Shown here: positions 1-12,738 of the stretch, piece by piece
Position numbering within the stretch: the first letter of the stretch is position 1
Layout of the letters: every line of letters begins with the position of its first letter
Assembly (NCBI GenBank): GCA_905182985.1
Contig: CAJJDN010000114.1
Span: forward strand, 62,001-126,000
Source of the DNA: Paramecium sonneborni
Lineage: Eukaryota; Ciliophora; Oligohymenophorea; Peniculida; Parameciidae
Length of the DNA: 64,000 nt
Reading direction: 5' to 3'
The notes under the pieces: model-generated
Databases searched by the model: none
Seen by the model: only the letters and a program-made list of their open reading frames with translations
Told to the model about the DNA's origin: nothing
Position numbers and translations under genes: made by a program

Positions 1-2827
1 GAAAAATTATAGAATAACCCTCTTTTTAAATCTAATCAGAAGACTGATTACATGAACCCACTTATTCAGATGGATCTTTACAGATCTAATTCTGATTACA
101 ATATTATGATTTATTTTATCCACAATAACAGTCTGATGCTTTTATAGTTATGCAAATTTCAAAACAACCGCTTTATTCTGTTGCAAGATTTTAACATACA
201 AAGCCAGAATGACAAATCAATTTCTCATCTAAGTTTTTCTGAATTAGACCACAAAAACAATTTGACTCTCCATTTTCTAAACATGCTGAAATACATGTTC
301 CTGTAGCATGATTGAAGATAGTTTCAGTATTATCAAGACAAGCTTTTTATTGAACCAAATTCATACAATTTTGATAATTAGTTGAAGTGCATTCTGATAT
401 ACATATACCTTTTGATTGGAAAGAACAATAAGAGGAAGAAAAGCAGGTTTCATAAGAACTTATTCCACATAAACAATTATTTTAATATTCTGAACATTTT
501 TCAAAACAATATCCATTTACAGCTGTAATATCTAAACAATGTTAACTTTTATTACAATAAGCTAAATTAATGACACCACATGAACAATTTGATTAAAATT
601 ATTATAAGCAACTTCCTAAATTACAAATTCCTGTATCTTTATATGGATCTACACAACTTTCTCCATTTTAACAAATCTGTTTTGTTTTTATTCCACAAAT
701 ACAGTTTGAAGGTAAAAAGTTTGAACATTATTGTAAACAAATTCCTTCTTATTTAGATGAGCAATAAGTTTCAGATGAACATTCTGAATAATAAGTAGAA
801 CCACAAATGCAATTGTTTTAGAATTGATTACATTATTAAATACATGTACCAGTAAGTTATGTGAAATCATGACAATATTCATTTAGACCACAAAAAGAGG
901 ATGAATAATTACCACATAAACAATTTCTTTGTAAATTACTTTAGCATTTATCTCTACAATAACCATTTTAATCGTCATGATTTTAACATACTTATATATT
1001 TGTGCAAACAACTTTATTTATTAAGCCACAAATGCAATTAGATTTTAAATTTTGATTACAATTTTATAAGCAAAGACCTATTGAATCATTTATATTTCTA
1101 CAATAAGTTGATGAAGAACATAATTAAATTTATGTTGTACCACATAAACAAGAATGGTCAAAATTATTTGGACAACTTGGTTATTATATACAATTTCCAA
1201 TATTTGCATTTGAATCTTCACAAATTTATTAATTAAAGCATCCTTATTTAGTAACAGTACCACAAATACAAGAAGATCTCGAAGTTGCTGTACAATTTTA
1301 AAAGCATTATCCAGAAGTAGATGATGAATTCAAACAATATTTTTAACTATTGCAATTATTAAATTGATTTTATCCACAAGAACAATTATTTTAAAAATTT
1401 TAAGTGCAAATATCTAAACAATTTCCAGATGCATTGTTGTATTCACATCTTTAATTTTAATTACAATAGGTTTAGTTTATTGATCCACACATGCAATCAG
1501 AGAAAGTAGAATTAGAACAATTATTAATACAAACACCATTTGACGAATTAGGGTCTTTACAATAATTATTTAAACTACATTATGATTTTGTTGAAGTACC
1601 ACAGAAACAATTATTTTAATATATTGTAACACAATTTGAAATTAATAAGCATTAGTTATTTTAACATTATTGAGTTGAATCACAATAAGATTTACTAGAA
1701 GATCCACAAATACAATCAGATATTACTCCACCTGAACATGCTTATTTACAAGTTCCTGATAAAGCATTGATATCGCCGCAAAAAGTAGTTGAAGTACAAC
1801 TTTATTTTGTTGTAGTTCCACATAAACAATTTGCTTAAAATGCTGAACTACAATCACTAATACAAGTCTCACTTTAACATTATTAAGTTGAATCACAATA
1901 AGATTTACTAGAAGATCCACAAATACAATCTGATATAATTCCACCAGTACATGCTTATTTACAAATTCCTGATAAAGCATTAATATCAACACAAAAAGTG
2001 GTTGAAGTACAACTTTATTTTGTTGTAGCTCCACATGAACAACTTGCTTAAAATGCTGAACTACAATCACTAATACAAGCATCACTTTAACATTATTAAG
2101 TCGAATCACAATAAGATTTACTAGAAGATCCACAAATACAATCAGATATTACTCCACCTGAACATGCTTATTTACAAGTTCCTGAAGATGCTGTAATATC
2201 AACACAAAAAGTTGTATTTTAGCACTCTAAATTATCATTTCCACATCCACAACTTTTTGAATTTAAATTGGAGCTGCATTTTGCTTTGCATGTTCCAGTT
2301 CCTGCATTGACATCAAAACAATATTGGGTAGTCCCACAAATTGTTTATATGGATGTTCCACATAAGCAATTTTATTTCTTTGAAGAACTACAAGCCTCTA
2401 CTTAACATTTAGAATTGATCCATTAATATGGCGTAACACAATCAGTTTCTTCTACAAAAAGAATGGGATAGCAATTTACACCTTTAAGTAAGCATCCAAT
2501 ATAGCTAGAGCAGTTTGTACTATCTTTTCCTGCACAGTTTATACATTAATTTTAATCAGTATGACCACATCCAGCTTGCAAACATAAACTTGTTGACACT
2601 GTGCTACACTATCGACATGATCCATTAAACCATCCACACATATTTTTGCAGTCCTCTTAATTGTGATCTGAGCATGTATAACAGCCACCTTCTGACCACC
2701 AACCACACCCAGAATTAGAATCACATTCTGCTGCAACTGTACTATCACAAAATGTTTTTGCTTCTTTCATGATCAAAAACAAAAGAACTAGAGGAATCAA
2801 AGATGATTGTTAGAGTTTGATTTTCAT
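1..2827 (-). CDS. Cys-rich repeat secreted/surface protein (3' end outside window)
   Basis: I checked this frame line by line: it is open for 942 codons with no TGA, and reading continues past base 1, so the C-terminus is missing. The start at 2827 gives a signal peptide (MKIKLQQ followed by a Leu-rich core ending LVLLFLIM); the ATG at 2770 would lose it. Residues 25-120 hold CGWW and CGWF motifs like those of ciliate surface antigens. The rest is a ladder of short units built on CICG or CSCG with regular Cys pairs, including near-identical 71-residue tandem copies. Extracellular disulfide-rich repeats with a signal peptide suggest a cell-surface or secreted protein related to Paramecium surface antigens. 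The exact family is inferred. No introns are needed. A GPI or membrane anchor would lie beyond the window. Confidence 0.8.
1701..2186 (-). repeat. 213-bp tandem coding repeat
   Basis: The block beginning gatccacaaatacaatc recurs at 1701, 1914 and 2127, exactly 213 bp (71 codons) apart. The copies are nearly identical, and the third diverges after about 2186. Because the period is a multiple of three, the array expands or contracts without breaking the Cys-rich frame. Confidence 0.85.
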
Positions 2828-3675
2828 ATTAGGATTTTTTTGAAAAAGTTCGAGTTAATAAATTTCAATTTTGATGGGGGTCTAATAAATGTATTTTTAA
2901 TTGCGAAAAATAAAAAATAGTATCAAATTCATTTTAGAACTCTTGATCACATTCAGCAATTTTTTATTTTCTCTACTCTGGTATGAAAATTGCACCGTGT
3001 AATCAAATAAATTTATACCTATCTATAAAATTCAGAAAAACCTTTTTTCATGAATAAACTTTTTTTATGTTTTGTATTGATGGGAAGTACAAGTGGTGTT
3101 TTTATATAAAATAATTTCAAAAAACCTATCATCTTTATTTTAACTGAAGCATGTATTATTTTCAAATGGTATTATCACTTTTTAAGAATTTAAAATTTTC
3201 TTTGATTCCAATAAGATATTTATGATTCCACTTTTGCGATAAGCAAATTTAAATTAAGCAACTATAATTTGCCATCATGGCAATTATTTAAATTTTTTAT
3301 TTATATGATTCTTGCGAGAAATAATTTTAATTTATTTATAATTAAGGATATTTTAATTTTGTTTGTTATTTATCAAAAAACTATTTTATTACAATTAATA
3401 ATTTTATATTTAAAATTTTCTTTGAGAAAAACCTTCTTTAAAGATGAAAATAATCAATTATCATTTACATTGAATTCTATAAATAAATTATTCAGAACAA
3501 CAACAAACAATTTTTTATGATTAAGTAAAATTTTTGCATTCTATTTATTTGAAGTCTTAGGTAAATGGTTGCAAAGTTTATAGATTTGAATCCATATTTT
3601 TTATTGTTTGTATAAATTATACTAATTTATATTTATATATATATTTATTTAATAATAGAAATATTAAATTAAGAA
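2828..3675. other. Gene-poor spacer
   Basis: This is about 850 bp of AT-rich sequence between two minus-strand genes, so it holds the promoter of the Cys-rich gene at 1-2827 and the 3' flank of its neighbour. A plus-strand frame ending at the TGA of 3520 is open for roughly 100 codons and contains no TAA or TAG. It has no recognisable domain and no good ATG near its 5' end. I do not call it a gene. Confidence 0.5.
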
Positions 3676-6600
3676 TCATGTTGTCATAAATACATTATGA
3701 TCAGTTTCTTTCAATAAAGTTGGTTTAAATAGTTTTAAAATATTAGAGAAGAATTTTTTAAGCTTTTTATATTTCTATAATAAAAAAATCAATTATTGGA
3801 TAGCATCTAAAATTAATTAAATAACAAAAATAATTGTAATACTGCCAATGCAACACCAACCTAAATATGATTTGATATCTTCTGAGAAAATACGTAATTC
3901 CTCATTTAAGCTTATGATTAATAATAGAAACAATGTAATAGCTATATTAAGTTCACAACTAAATTGTTTGACAAATTCCTTGTAATCAGTTAATGGTTTA
4001 AAGGAGAGCAAGAAATAAGATTGAAGGATAGTAAAAATGATTAAATTGACTATTTAAAAGGATGGAGTTTCATAAAAAAATATTAAAGTTATCATAAACA
4101 ATAGTTTTTTTGTTAGTAGAATTGCATTAAAATATTTACTGACATTTGATTTTTTGATTCCTTCAAACAATGTTCCATATTTTAGATTGTTTTAATAATT
4201 TATAAAGGCATATTATTTTTGACTGCTGAGCTTGATTATGTGAAAAATAATAGAAATATAAAAAAGGAATGATATTAAAGAAAGTATGGAACTTGTTCTT
4301 ATAATAATATTTTATGAAATTAAGTCTAATGAATACAATTAGAGGACAATAGCAAAAGTGAAATCATAAGCTGTTGAAATTAATGCTCTATAGATTCCAC
4401 TACAAAAAAATTCACGCAATACTTTAATACAAAAACGTGTTATTGAAATTTTGATAGCTAAAATAATATATTTAATCTTCAAAATCAAAGAAGGTTTTTA
4501 ATTTGGAATTTCATCATAGTATTTAAAATTAATTTGATGTAAATAATAAGGTATTTTTTTTGAGACAATGTAAATCAAAATTAAAGTGAACCAAAGAAAA
4601 ATGACTGATGCACTATTTATTATAAACAAAGGAGTTAATTCATCTTATTTGATTTTAAGAGGAATAGTATCGAAATTTTCATTTTAAAGATATTAATTAA
4701 GAAGATCTTCAAAGTTAAAGTATTTTTGAATGAAATTTATTTGAACAAATTGAAAGCAATTAAAGAAATATTGTAAATTAAATGGAACAGAAACATTAAT
4801 ATATTTTAGATAAGATAATATTTAAATTGTATCTAAAAGATTATAAAAAATATCCAATCCTCCAAATAGAAGTGCTATTGCACTCATTGTTCCAATAGTA
4901 TATAAGATGTATTAATTACTTGAAGATGCAATTTCAGCCTTTTAAATAGTAGATGTTTCCACAAAAATAACATCAGCAATTTTGGTTGTTACTAATAATA
5001 ATTATTATAAATAGCCATCTATTGATTTAATATTAGTAAGGTTTGTAAATCTAATTACAAACTCTTGGTTGTGAATACTTTAATTAAATGATATCTGAAA
5101 ATGGACAGTTAAGTTGCAATAGGATTAATTAATTAATTCAATATTCTAAGTAATATTAAAAATAGAGTCAACAAAAATTTCTTTTTAACCATTACGAATG
5201 ATCAATTGGATATGTTTTTATAAATTGAAATCATCAGAAAGTATAAGCAATTTATTGTATGAAATTACGAATTGTCTAATATTATTGTAAATAGATTGAT
5301 CCCCTATAGATTGTAAAATAGGGATTGGTAAATCAGGTTTGATACAAATAGAATCTTAACAAATATACAATTATTCTAGTTTACATATGTGGTTGCAACC
5401 ATCTCCATTAAAATTATTACCATCATCACATTCTTCACTAATAGATTTAATTCCATCTCCACATTTAGAATAGCATGTATTGGTACTGAAATCAGAATAA
5501 TAGCCAATAGTGTCTTCACAATTGAAGCATTAGCCTATGACATTTAATTGAAATCTACATGAAACACAATTAGATGCACTATTGATACATTATAGACATT
5601 TTTGATTGCATTTAAAACAAACAGATTATTTAATAAAATATCCTTCCTCACATTATATACAATGAGTAGTATTTTAATTTTGATTGTAATCACATTTATA
5701 ACAATTAGTATCACATTTATAACAAATTGAAGGTTTAAGAATATAATTGATACATTTATAATTAGGATCAATCTTACAATTAGTGCATCCATCTCTTCCG
5801 ATATTATTTCCATCATCACATTCTTCACCATATGTCCATAGGTTATCTTAACAATCTTTATATTTACAATTCTCTTTTATTTTACCTTCTTGTGAATTAC
5901 ATTTTTAACATTCCTGCTTTTCTGTTTCAAAATATCCAGAATTACAAATACATACTTTATTTTACAATATTCTATTTTATTCTATAAGACAGCTAATACA
6001 TTCATTAGATGAAATGCATATTTTACATCCATATCTACATTCTTAACATTGTTCTTAATTTGATAAATAATATCCTTATTTACAAACACATTTATTATCA
6101 TCTAAAACAACATTTTAGATATTCAAACACTCTTAACAAATTGTTTATGAAGTGCATTTTCCACAAGGAAATTAACATTAATAACAATTAAAGTGATCAT
6201 TGTAATATCCTTATTTACATTGGCACTTATTATCAATTAAATCATAAACATTTATACATGAAGTACAAAAATCTGATTGATTTTCACAAGTGTTACAATT
6301 CTATTAACATTCTGTACATTAAGAATTAAAGAGGAAATAACCATCTAAACATTAATCACAGGACTACTAATTTTAACATTATTGACAATGTTCAATACAT
6401 TTTTAACATTTGTAATTATCATCTAGATAATGTAAATCTTAACATTGAATACAATGTTCATATGAGATACAATTGTAACAACTCATTGAACAGGGAGAAC
6501 ACTAAAAGTTTTCATCATAGAAAGATCCATTTTGACATTTACATTCATTTAAAATGAAAACTAAATTAATATCTGAACATTAGAGACACTTATTAGCATT

Positions 6601-8571
6601 ATCTAAACAAGTTTAACATTGTGGAGAACATTTGTGACATGAATTATTATGAATATAGAATCCATCTTTACAGATACATTGATTTTGTTCTAATTTATAT
6701 ATGGTATTATCAACACATGATAAACAATGATTAGCTTAGATTGAACATTCTAAACAAGGTATTTAGCATTATTAACATGAATAATCATCATTAGCATTCA
6801 TATAATAACCTTGAATACAAATACATTAGTAATTAATTACAATTTGATGAGTATCTAAACATGTTAGACATCCATTTTAATTACAAGTTGCACATAATGG
6901 ATTACAAGCAATGCAATTATTTGTAGATTCAGCATAAAATTATTATTTACATATGCAATTGAAATTCAAATCAAGAATTTGATTGATATCAATACATGAA
7001 TCACAATGATTTTAATTTACTGAACATGTTAAACAAGGTAATTGACATTCGATACAATGATTATACTAATCACTTACCCAACCTTAAGCACAATAACATT
7101 AACCATCATGAAGAATATGATGTGTATCTAAACATGATGTACAATAATTAGTACTAATTTAACAATTAATGCACGGAGGAGCACACAATTCACATATATT
7201 ATTAATTAGAACATATCCATTTTAGCATATACATTAATGTAATTCATTAAGATATTAATGCTCATCTAAGCAAGACAAGCAGAAAGTTGATAAATCAGAA
7301 CAGGTTTTACAATTTTCATTACATATATCACAAATAGATGGATTATGAGATACATCTTCATAATATCCTTCTTAACAAAAACAAGTATAGTTATTGATAT
7401 TAAATGAACTTGCACATTCTAAACATTAATTAGGATTAATATCACATGAAATACATGGATGATGACAAGGTTAACATATTGATGTGTGATCCATGAAATA
7501 TCCATTTTTACATTAACATAAAGGTACAATTTGGTTGATTGAATCATGACATGATAAACAAGTTGATAGTGAAGAACAATTAATACATGGTAATGAACAT
7601 AATTAACATTATCCATCGTCATCTTAATAATATGTATCATCACAAATACAATCATGGTTATGTAAATGACGGTTTAATCCAGTAATACAAGATGAACAAT
7701 TTAATTATGAACCTGAACATTCATAACATGGACTTACACATTATTAACAAGTTTTTGGATCTGTATTCTTCTCAAATTCATTGGTTAAACATGTACAACT
7801 ATTAGAAATTAAAGTATAAGTTGATCGACATGATAAACAAATTGTAGCAGTAGATTAACAAGTTAAACATGGGAATGAACATTAGTCACACATAAATGTT
7901 GAAGTATTTAAGAAATATCCATCATCACATTAACAATTAGGTGTTGTTTAATGAATATTATCAATACATGTGATACATGTAGTAGTAATAGTATTACATT
8001 CATAACATGGTTTACTACAAGGAATACATGTATGATCATTCAATATATGAGTTGTAATACAAGAATCACAAGATGATATTGAATTGCATTCTATACAAGG
8101 GGATTAACAATCTATACAATAAGATGTTACTGTATCCAAATATTTCTAAGTTGATTAACAATTACATGTTGGAGTTTATTAATTACTTGGATCTATACAA
8201 CTGGTACAATTATTTTCATTATTTTCACATGATAAACATTGTTTTGAACATTTCAAACATTGAGCAGCTGTTGATTTATAATATCCAACTACACACTCAC
8301 TACAATTTGTATTTGATGAGCATTTAGAACAAGAAGATGGACATACTACACAGTCATTAGATGAATTCTTATAATATCCATCATAACATGAATCACAATT
8401 TGAGTAAAATGAACATGTTTTACAACTTTCATGACATTCATGACATGAAAACATAAAAGAGTATTAATGAGTTGAACACTCTGAAGAATATACTAAATTA
8501 TTACTAACAGATTTACCATAATTAATGGAACAATAGACTAATAGAAATTGGAGTAAATTCTTTGTTAACAT
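3676..8571 (-). CDS. Giant furin-like/DUF4215 Cys-repeat membrane protein
   Basis: One intronless frame of 1631 codons; I scanned it fully and the only in-frame TGA is the stop at 3676. The N-terminus (MLTKNLLQFLLVYC) is a signal peptide. Residues ~40-920 are dozens of short Cys units of the form CxxCxxxCxxC, typical of growth-factor-receptor/furin-like repeats. Near residues 920-1060 come two clear DUF4215 units with the hallmark EECDDGNN followed by DGC (around 5791-5830 and 5401-5480). The remaining ~550 residues contain several long hydrophobic segments, so the protein is anchored by a multi-pass C-terminus. Large families of this architecture are known in Paramecium; their function is not established. 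The gene is transcribed away from the coiled-coil gene starting at 8854, 282 bp upstream. Confidence 0.85.
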
Positions 8572-8853
8572 TTTCTTAATTATTAGATTTTTTAAATCTT
8601 TCTTAAAATATATTAAAATTGTCAATAATTATTTTTATGAATCTATATAATATTTATTTATATTATATAACATTATTAAAAGTATGAAAATATTAATATT
8701 CATTTAGAAATTAACGATTATTAAGATGATCATTCTTTATAGTATTTGCTTTATGGTTATATAATATAACAAATTATGAAAATAAATGTCATATTGATTT
8801 ATAAGATATTTGATGAATCATAAATTCAAATTGTAATAATTTATATTAAAATA

Positions 8854-10125
8854 ATGTTAACGAACAATTAATATCCCTAACTTCCAGTTCAATCTGTACT
8901 ATACTAATAATAGGCATAATAAACTAATTAGAAACTTCAAAATTAATAATTCTAATCGCCTGTTTAAATGAAAATGATATCAGGTTAACCTTCAATGATA
9001 TATTAATAATAAGCAGCTTAAAGTTAAATGTATACTTAACCAAATCAGATATATACTTAATCAAATGAAATATAAACATAACCAAATCAAATGTATATAT
9101 AATCTAATCAAATTAATGGATAAGTTAATCAAATGTATGCATAATCTAATCAAATATACACATAATAGAATTAACATGTAAAGACTATACAACAACATCA
9201 TATGTAAATTACAAATGAAGCAATATAGGCATCATACTCATGAATACAAAATTCCTTAATATTAGTAACCAATTGTGACATCTCCATAATAACCTGTAAT
9301 TGCTACTCCATAATAACCAATAGTAACAGCACCTCCTCCTTAATAACCAGAAATCAATGAGTTGTATCATGTAGAACGAGAATTACAAGTTCTTTCTGTT
9401 GAAGATGTAGAAGAACCTTGGAAAAAAAAATGTGTCGAATTAGAAATTAAAATATTTGACTTATAAACTGAATTAGCAAGATATAAAAATTAAGGATAAG
9501 AAATTAAAGTTACTTCAAATGAAGAATTTTAAATTAGAGAATTAGAAGCTAAAATTAAAATGATGAAAGATATTGAAGATGGATTAAGAAAAGAAATTTA
9601 AACTTAATAAAGTGAAATTGATTCTTGGAGATAAAGATATTCCAAATTATAATTAGAATTTTAACAATTACTTTAAGGAGGTGAAGAAGTTAGATAATTA
9701 AGAGATGCTCTAGCTGAAAAAGAAAGATAAATATTAAAATTAGAAAATGCATTAAATTCATCAAATATGGAAATGCAAAATTATATGAGATTAATTCAGT
9801 AATTATATATACATAATAATATTTTAGAAATAAAGATTAAGAAATAGCATAATATAAATAGATGATTAGATAATTAGAATAAGAAATGAGTGAATTTTAA
9901 TCTACAACAGAAAAATTGAAATATTATTCTAATGAAGCAGATGTTTGGAAAGAAAGATTTATGAAAGCTAATCAAGATTTCCATACTGCATAAGAATAAT
10001 GGATGATGGCTTAAGCTGAATTAGATTCATTGAAAAAATAAAAAACAATTACTACTACTGAAAAAACAACCACTGTTTAATAATCTAATACAAGGTCAAG
10101 TAAAACTGCAGGTAGATAATATTGA
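8854..10125 (+). CDS. Gln-rich N-terminus plus coiled-coil protein
   Basis: The predicted protein is 405 aa after removal of two introns, 9204-9228 (25 nt) and 9799-9827 (29 nt); both are forced by TGA codons and frame changes. The first ~150 residues are Gln-rich: a block of seven heptads (see the repeat entry) and then Pro-Gln motifs such as VIATPQQPIVTAPP. From about residue 160 the sequence becomes charged, alternates Leu/Ile with Glu/Lys/Gln, and is a long predicted coiled coil (RELEAKIKMMKDIEDGL). The tail is short, basic and Thr/Ser-rich. This layout fits a structural cytoskeletal, cortical or basal-body protein, but I recognise no named family. The ATG at 8854 is the first in frame and gives a sensible N-terminus, MLTNNQYPQLPVQS. 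Confidence 0.85.
9028..9174 (+). repeat. Seven tandem 21-bp coding repeats
   Basis: Seven consecutive heptads follow the pattern [Met/Ile]-Tyr-x-Gln-x-Asn-[Gln/Glu]: MYTQPNQ, IYTQSNE, IQTQPNQ, MYIQSNQ, INGQVNQ, MYAQSNQ and IYTQQNQ. Copies differ at the DNA level, so the array is not a fresh slippage product. The residue pattern appears to be under selection. Confidence 0.9.
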
Positions 10126-11246
10126 AAATTATTATATCATTATTTAATTTAGAATTGTCTCCTAATTCTTTTATGCTAATATTTTCTTTTATTTAATTTA
10201 CATTCATAGTATAAGCTATTCCAAAAAATATAACCAATCCTTTTATTATATTATAAAAACAACCATAAATCTATATAATCTATTACATATTCACGTTAAA
10301 AAAAAGAATTCTTAACTTAAAATTAATAATCTTTTTTATCCTTTTCTTAATCATTTAACAAATTCTTAATTTTTGAAATTTATTTTAGAATTTTTTCTTC
10401 TCTTTAACTATTCATTTCCTATCCCATTCAATTATTCTTCATCTTTTTCGTTTTCTTCCTATTCTTTTTCTAAATTATATTCCATATTATTGAGATCTTC
10501 TTCAGCTTAATCATCTTCACTTTCCCTTTTACTTCCTTCTTTTTTATCTCATTTCTTATAATTAATTCATTTAAATTTATTCATATTATCATTTTTCAAA
10601 ATTTTTATTCCTGATCAGAATCTTCATTCTCTTGATCATCCTTTTTTTATTTTAATTATCAGATTTTTTTAATAATATTTTATAGGGAATTATCTTAAAA
10701 TCGAACACATTTTTTTTTATATCAGTAGATTTATATTTTATTTCTTTTAGGCAAATATAGATTAAGGTTTATTTTAATATGATTTAATTTCTATTACAGT
10801 GCTATAACTTTTTTCTATGATTTTGATTTAATTCTCTTTTCTAGTACTATCTTAATTATCTTTTTACGTACATTTTACAAACTCAGATTTTGTTTTGTTA
10901 TTTATTGCTTATGCATTCATTTATTTTTTAAATTAATTCTTGCTAATTATACCAAAAAAAATTTAATTTTTTTAATAATTATTTCTATCAGAATTTATTC
11001 TGTTTAATTAAGCCATTAGAATTTAAACAAATTTATTTATCTAAACTAAGATTTTCAATAAATTAACCCAATCATATAATATTAAATGTTAATTAATAAT
11101 AATAATAACTTTTGAAATTTTTATAAACTTTTAACTTAGTGAAAATTTAGTATATTATAATGTGATTGCTTGAATAGATAAAAGAAGAAAATTAATATTT
11201 TAATATTTCTATCTTATATATGATAATCTTTTTCATAAAATGGAGC
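10126..11246. other. Gene-poor AT-rich spacer with possible relic
   Basis: About 1.1 kb separates the coiled-coil gene from the small Cys-rich gene; both have their 3' ends facing it. Pyrimidine-rich plus-strand tracts around 10380-10640 correspond to an acidic, Glu/Lys-rich reading on the minus strand (next entry). From 10700 to 11200 I see only AT-rich sequence without a convincing frame. Confidence 0.5.
10351..10548 (-). pseudogene. Possible remnant of an acidic low-complexity protein
   Basis: On the minus strand a frame ending at the TGA of 10351 encodes an acidic stretch (EEDLNNMEYNLEKEQEENEK) followed by a basic tail. It meets an in-frame TGA at 10549. No GT-AG pair upstream can remove that stop, because the flanking sequence lacks a GT. 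A second acidic reading (DDQENEDSDQEQ) lies just upstream in a different frame. Both look like pieces of one decayed gene, but low-complexity sequence makes this weak. Confidence 0.3.
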
Positions 11247-12122
11247 TCAATTTAGAGTTGCAACTAAAAATAAAGCTCCGAATAATAGAATATTTGACTT
11301 TGAGTTGACTTCATCACGCTCACAATATTCACATTTCTTACTTTCAGAATTCCAATAATAAGAAGAAAAGGTTTTTGGCCAACATTATTCCATAGTTAAT
11401 TATGATATTTCTAAATCAACACAACCAGTTCCATTCCATATACAATATGTAAATTATTTTGAATCAAGAGATTCGTAATAGGTACATTCATTTTCTTATA
11501 ATGAAGAACAGGTTTTTGGTTTGCACGAATCTTACCAAAAACAAGCAAAAGGATTACAAAGTTCAGAAGTATTAAAATCAGAACAATGATTAACTACTTT
11601 GGCATCACAAGTATTCATTAAAGAATTTTTAATGCACTATTTTCCATCAGGAGTAACAAGCCAATTACAGTGAATTAATGGCACTTTTTCACAATTAGAA
11701 ATAGCATATTAGGCATGAAATTCTTTATCCATACATCTAATTTTTTCATTTGTATCATCAATACTATTAACATCAGCTTAACACTTGACTAATGTATAAC
11801 ACAAACTCCCGTATTCAATTGGATATAAATAATCTGAGCATTTGGTAAAAGATTCACAACGATTTTCGAAGAAATTCCAAATGCATTTAAATTTGTCTGG
11901 AGAAATTAAGCAATACTATTACTTAATTTCAGAACAAACTTTTTTAGTACATTGACTTGTGTTGGAATTCCAATTACAAAAATTAGGATGACAAGCACCT
12001 TGCTCTGTTATTTTTTCACAAGTGCACTAGCCTGATTAAAAGTATCCTAATTTAGTTGATGAATTTCCAATTGTCATTATGCTAAATCCAAGAAGAATAA
12101 TCATTATGTTCCAATGATCCAT
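11247..12122 (-). CDS. Small GPI-anchor-type Cys-rich surface protein
   Basis: An intronless 291-aa frame. It begins MDHWN and runs into a hydrophobic core (MIILLGFSIMTIG), a signal peptide. The body has about 30 cysteines with the recurring pattern C-x-W-N (CNWNS, CIWNF, CNWLV, CFWQD, CIWNG), characteristic of the repeating domain of Paramecium surface (immobilization) antigens. The C-terminus is a hydrophobic tail (ILLFGALFLVATLN) with no cytoplasmic residues after it, as expected for a GPI-attachment signal. It is far shorter than the classical antigens (over 2000 aa), so it is best seen as a small member of the wider family. The family assignment rests on the Cys/Trp spacing, and the anchor is inferred. 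Confidence 0.85.
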
Positions 12123-12738
12123 TTTTAATTAATAACTATTCTTAATGATCAAACATCTTTAAAGGAAGAAAATTTTAATTTAAAATCTAATTTTCTTAAA
12201 ATTGTTCGGAAATTCTTAAATAATTTTCAATAATACTGAAATAATTTTTTACTATAAATCATTTTATAACATCAGTTTTATTCAATAAATTAAAATTATG
12301 AAAGACTTCGAGTAAAATCATAACTAATAAGGGATTAATTATTATGAGAGATACTTAATAAATAAAATAGAAGCATTCCTTTTTTGTTAAGAAATTAAAA
12401 TCTATTCATTCAAATCAATTGAAAAGGATCGCAAAAAATTTACCATAACTTCTTCTAGTGTAATATCAAAAATTCTTTTCATTTCTTCAAATTTGGAGAA
12501 TTTGGTCTATAAAAAATTTAATTCAAATCAAAAAACATCAAAATATAATTCCTCGAAGAATTACCATGAAAAAAATTTTATTATCATATATTAGAGCTTC
12601 CCAACAACTTAAACTAAAAGAGACAAGAAATCTATTTAAAATTGGTTTCTCTGCAAGTTGATTTGTAAACAATAATAATTGTTAATAAGTTTTCAAAAAA
12701 ATAAATGTATAATTCATTTAGTAAACAATAATATTATA
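12123..12738. other. Upstream flank of the small surface-protein gene
   Basis: AT-rich sequence from the start of the minus-strand gene to the assembly gap. It presumably carries that gene's promoter. I see no open frame of note, no RNA gene and no repeat. Confidence 0.5.

Noticed and set aside
3269..3520. 83-codon plus-strand frame free of all three standard stops
   Set aside because: It starts at TTG, has no Gln codons of the TAA/TAG type used by every other gene here, and no recognisable domain. Probably chance or a relic.
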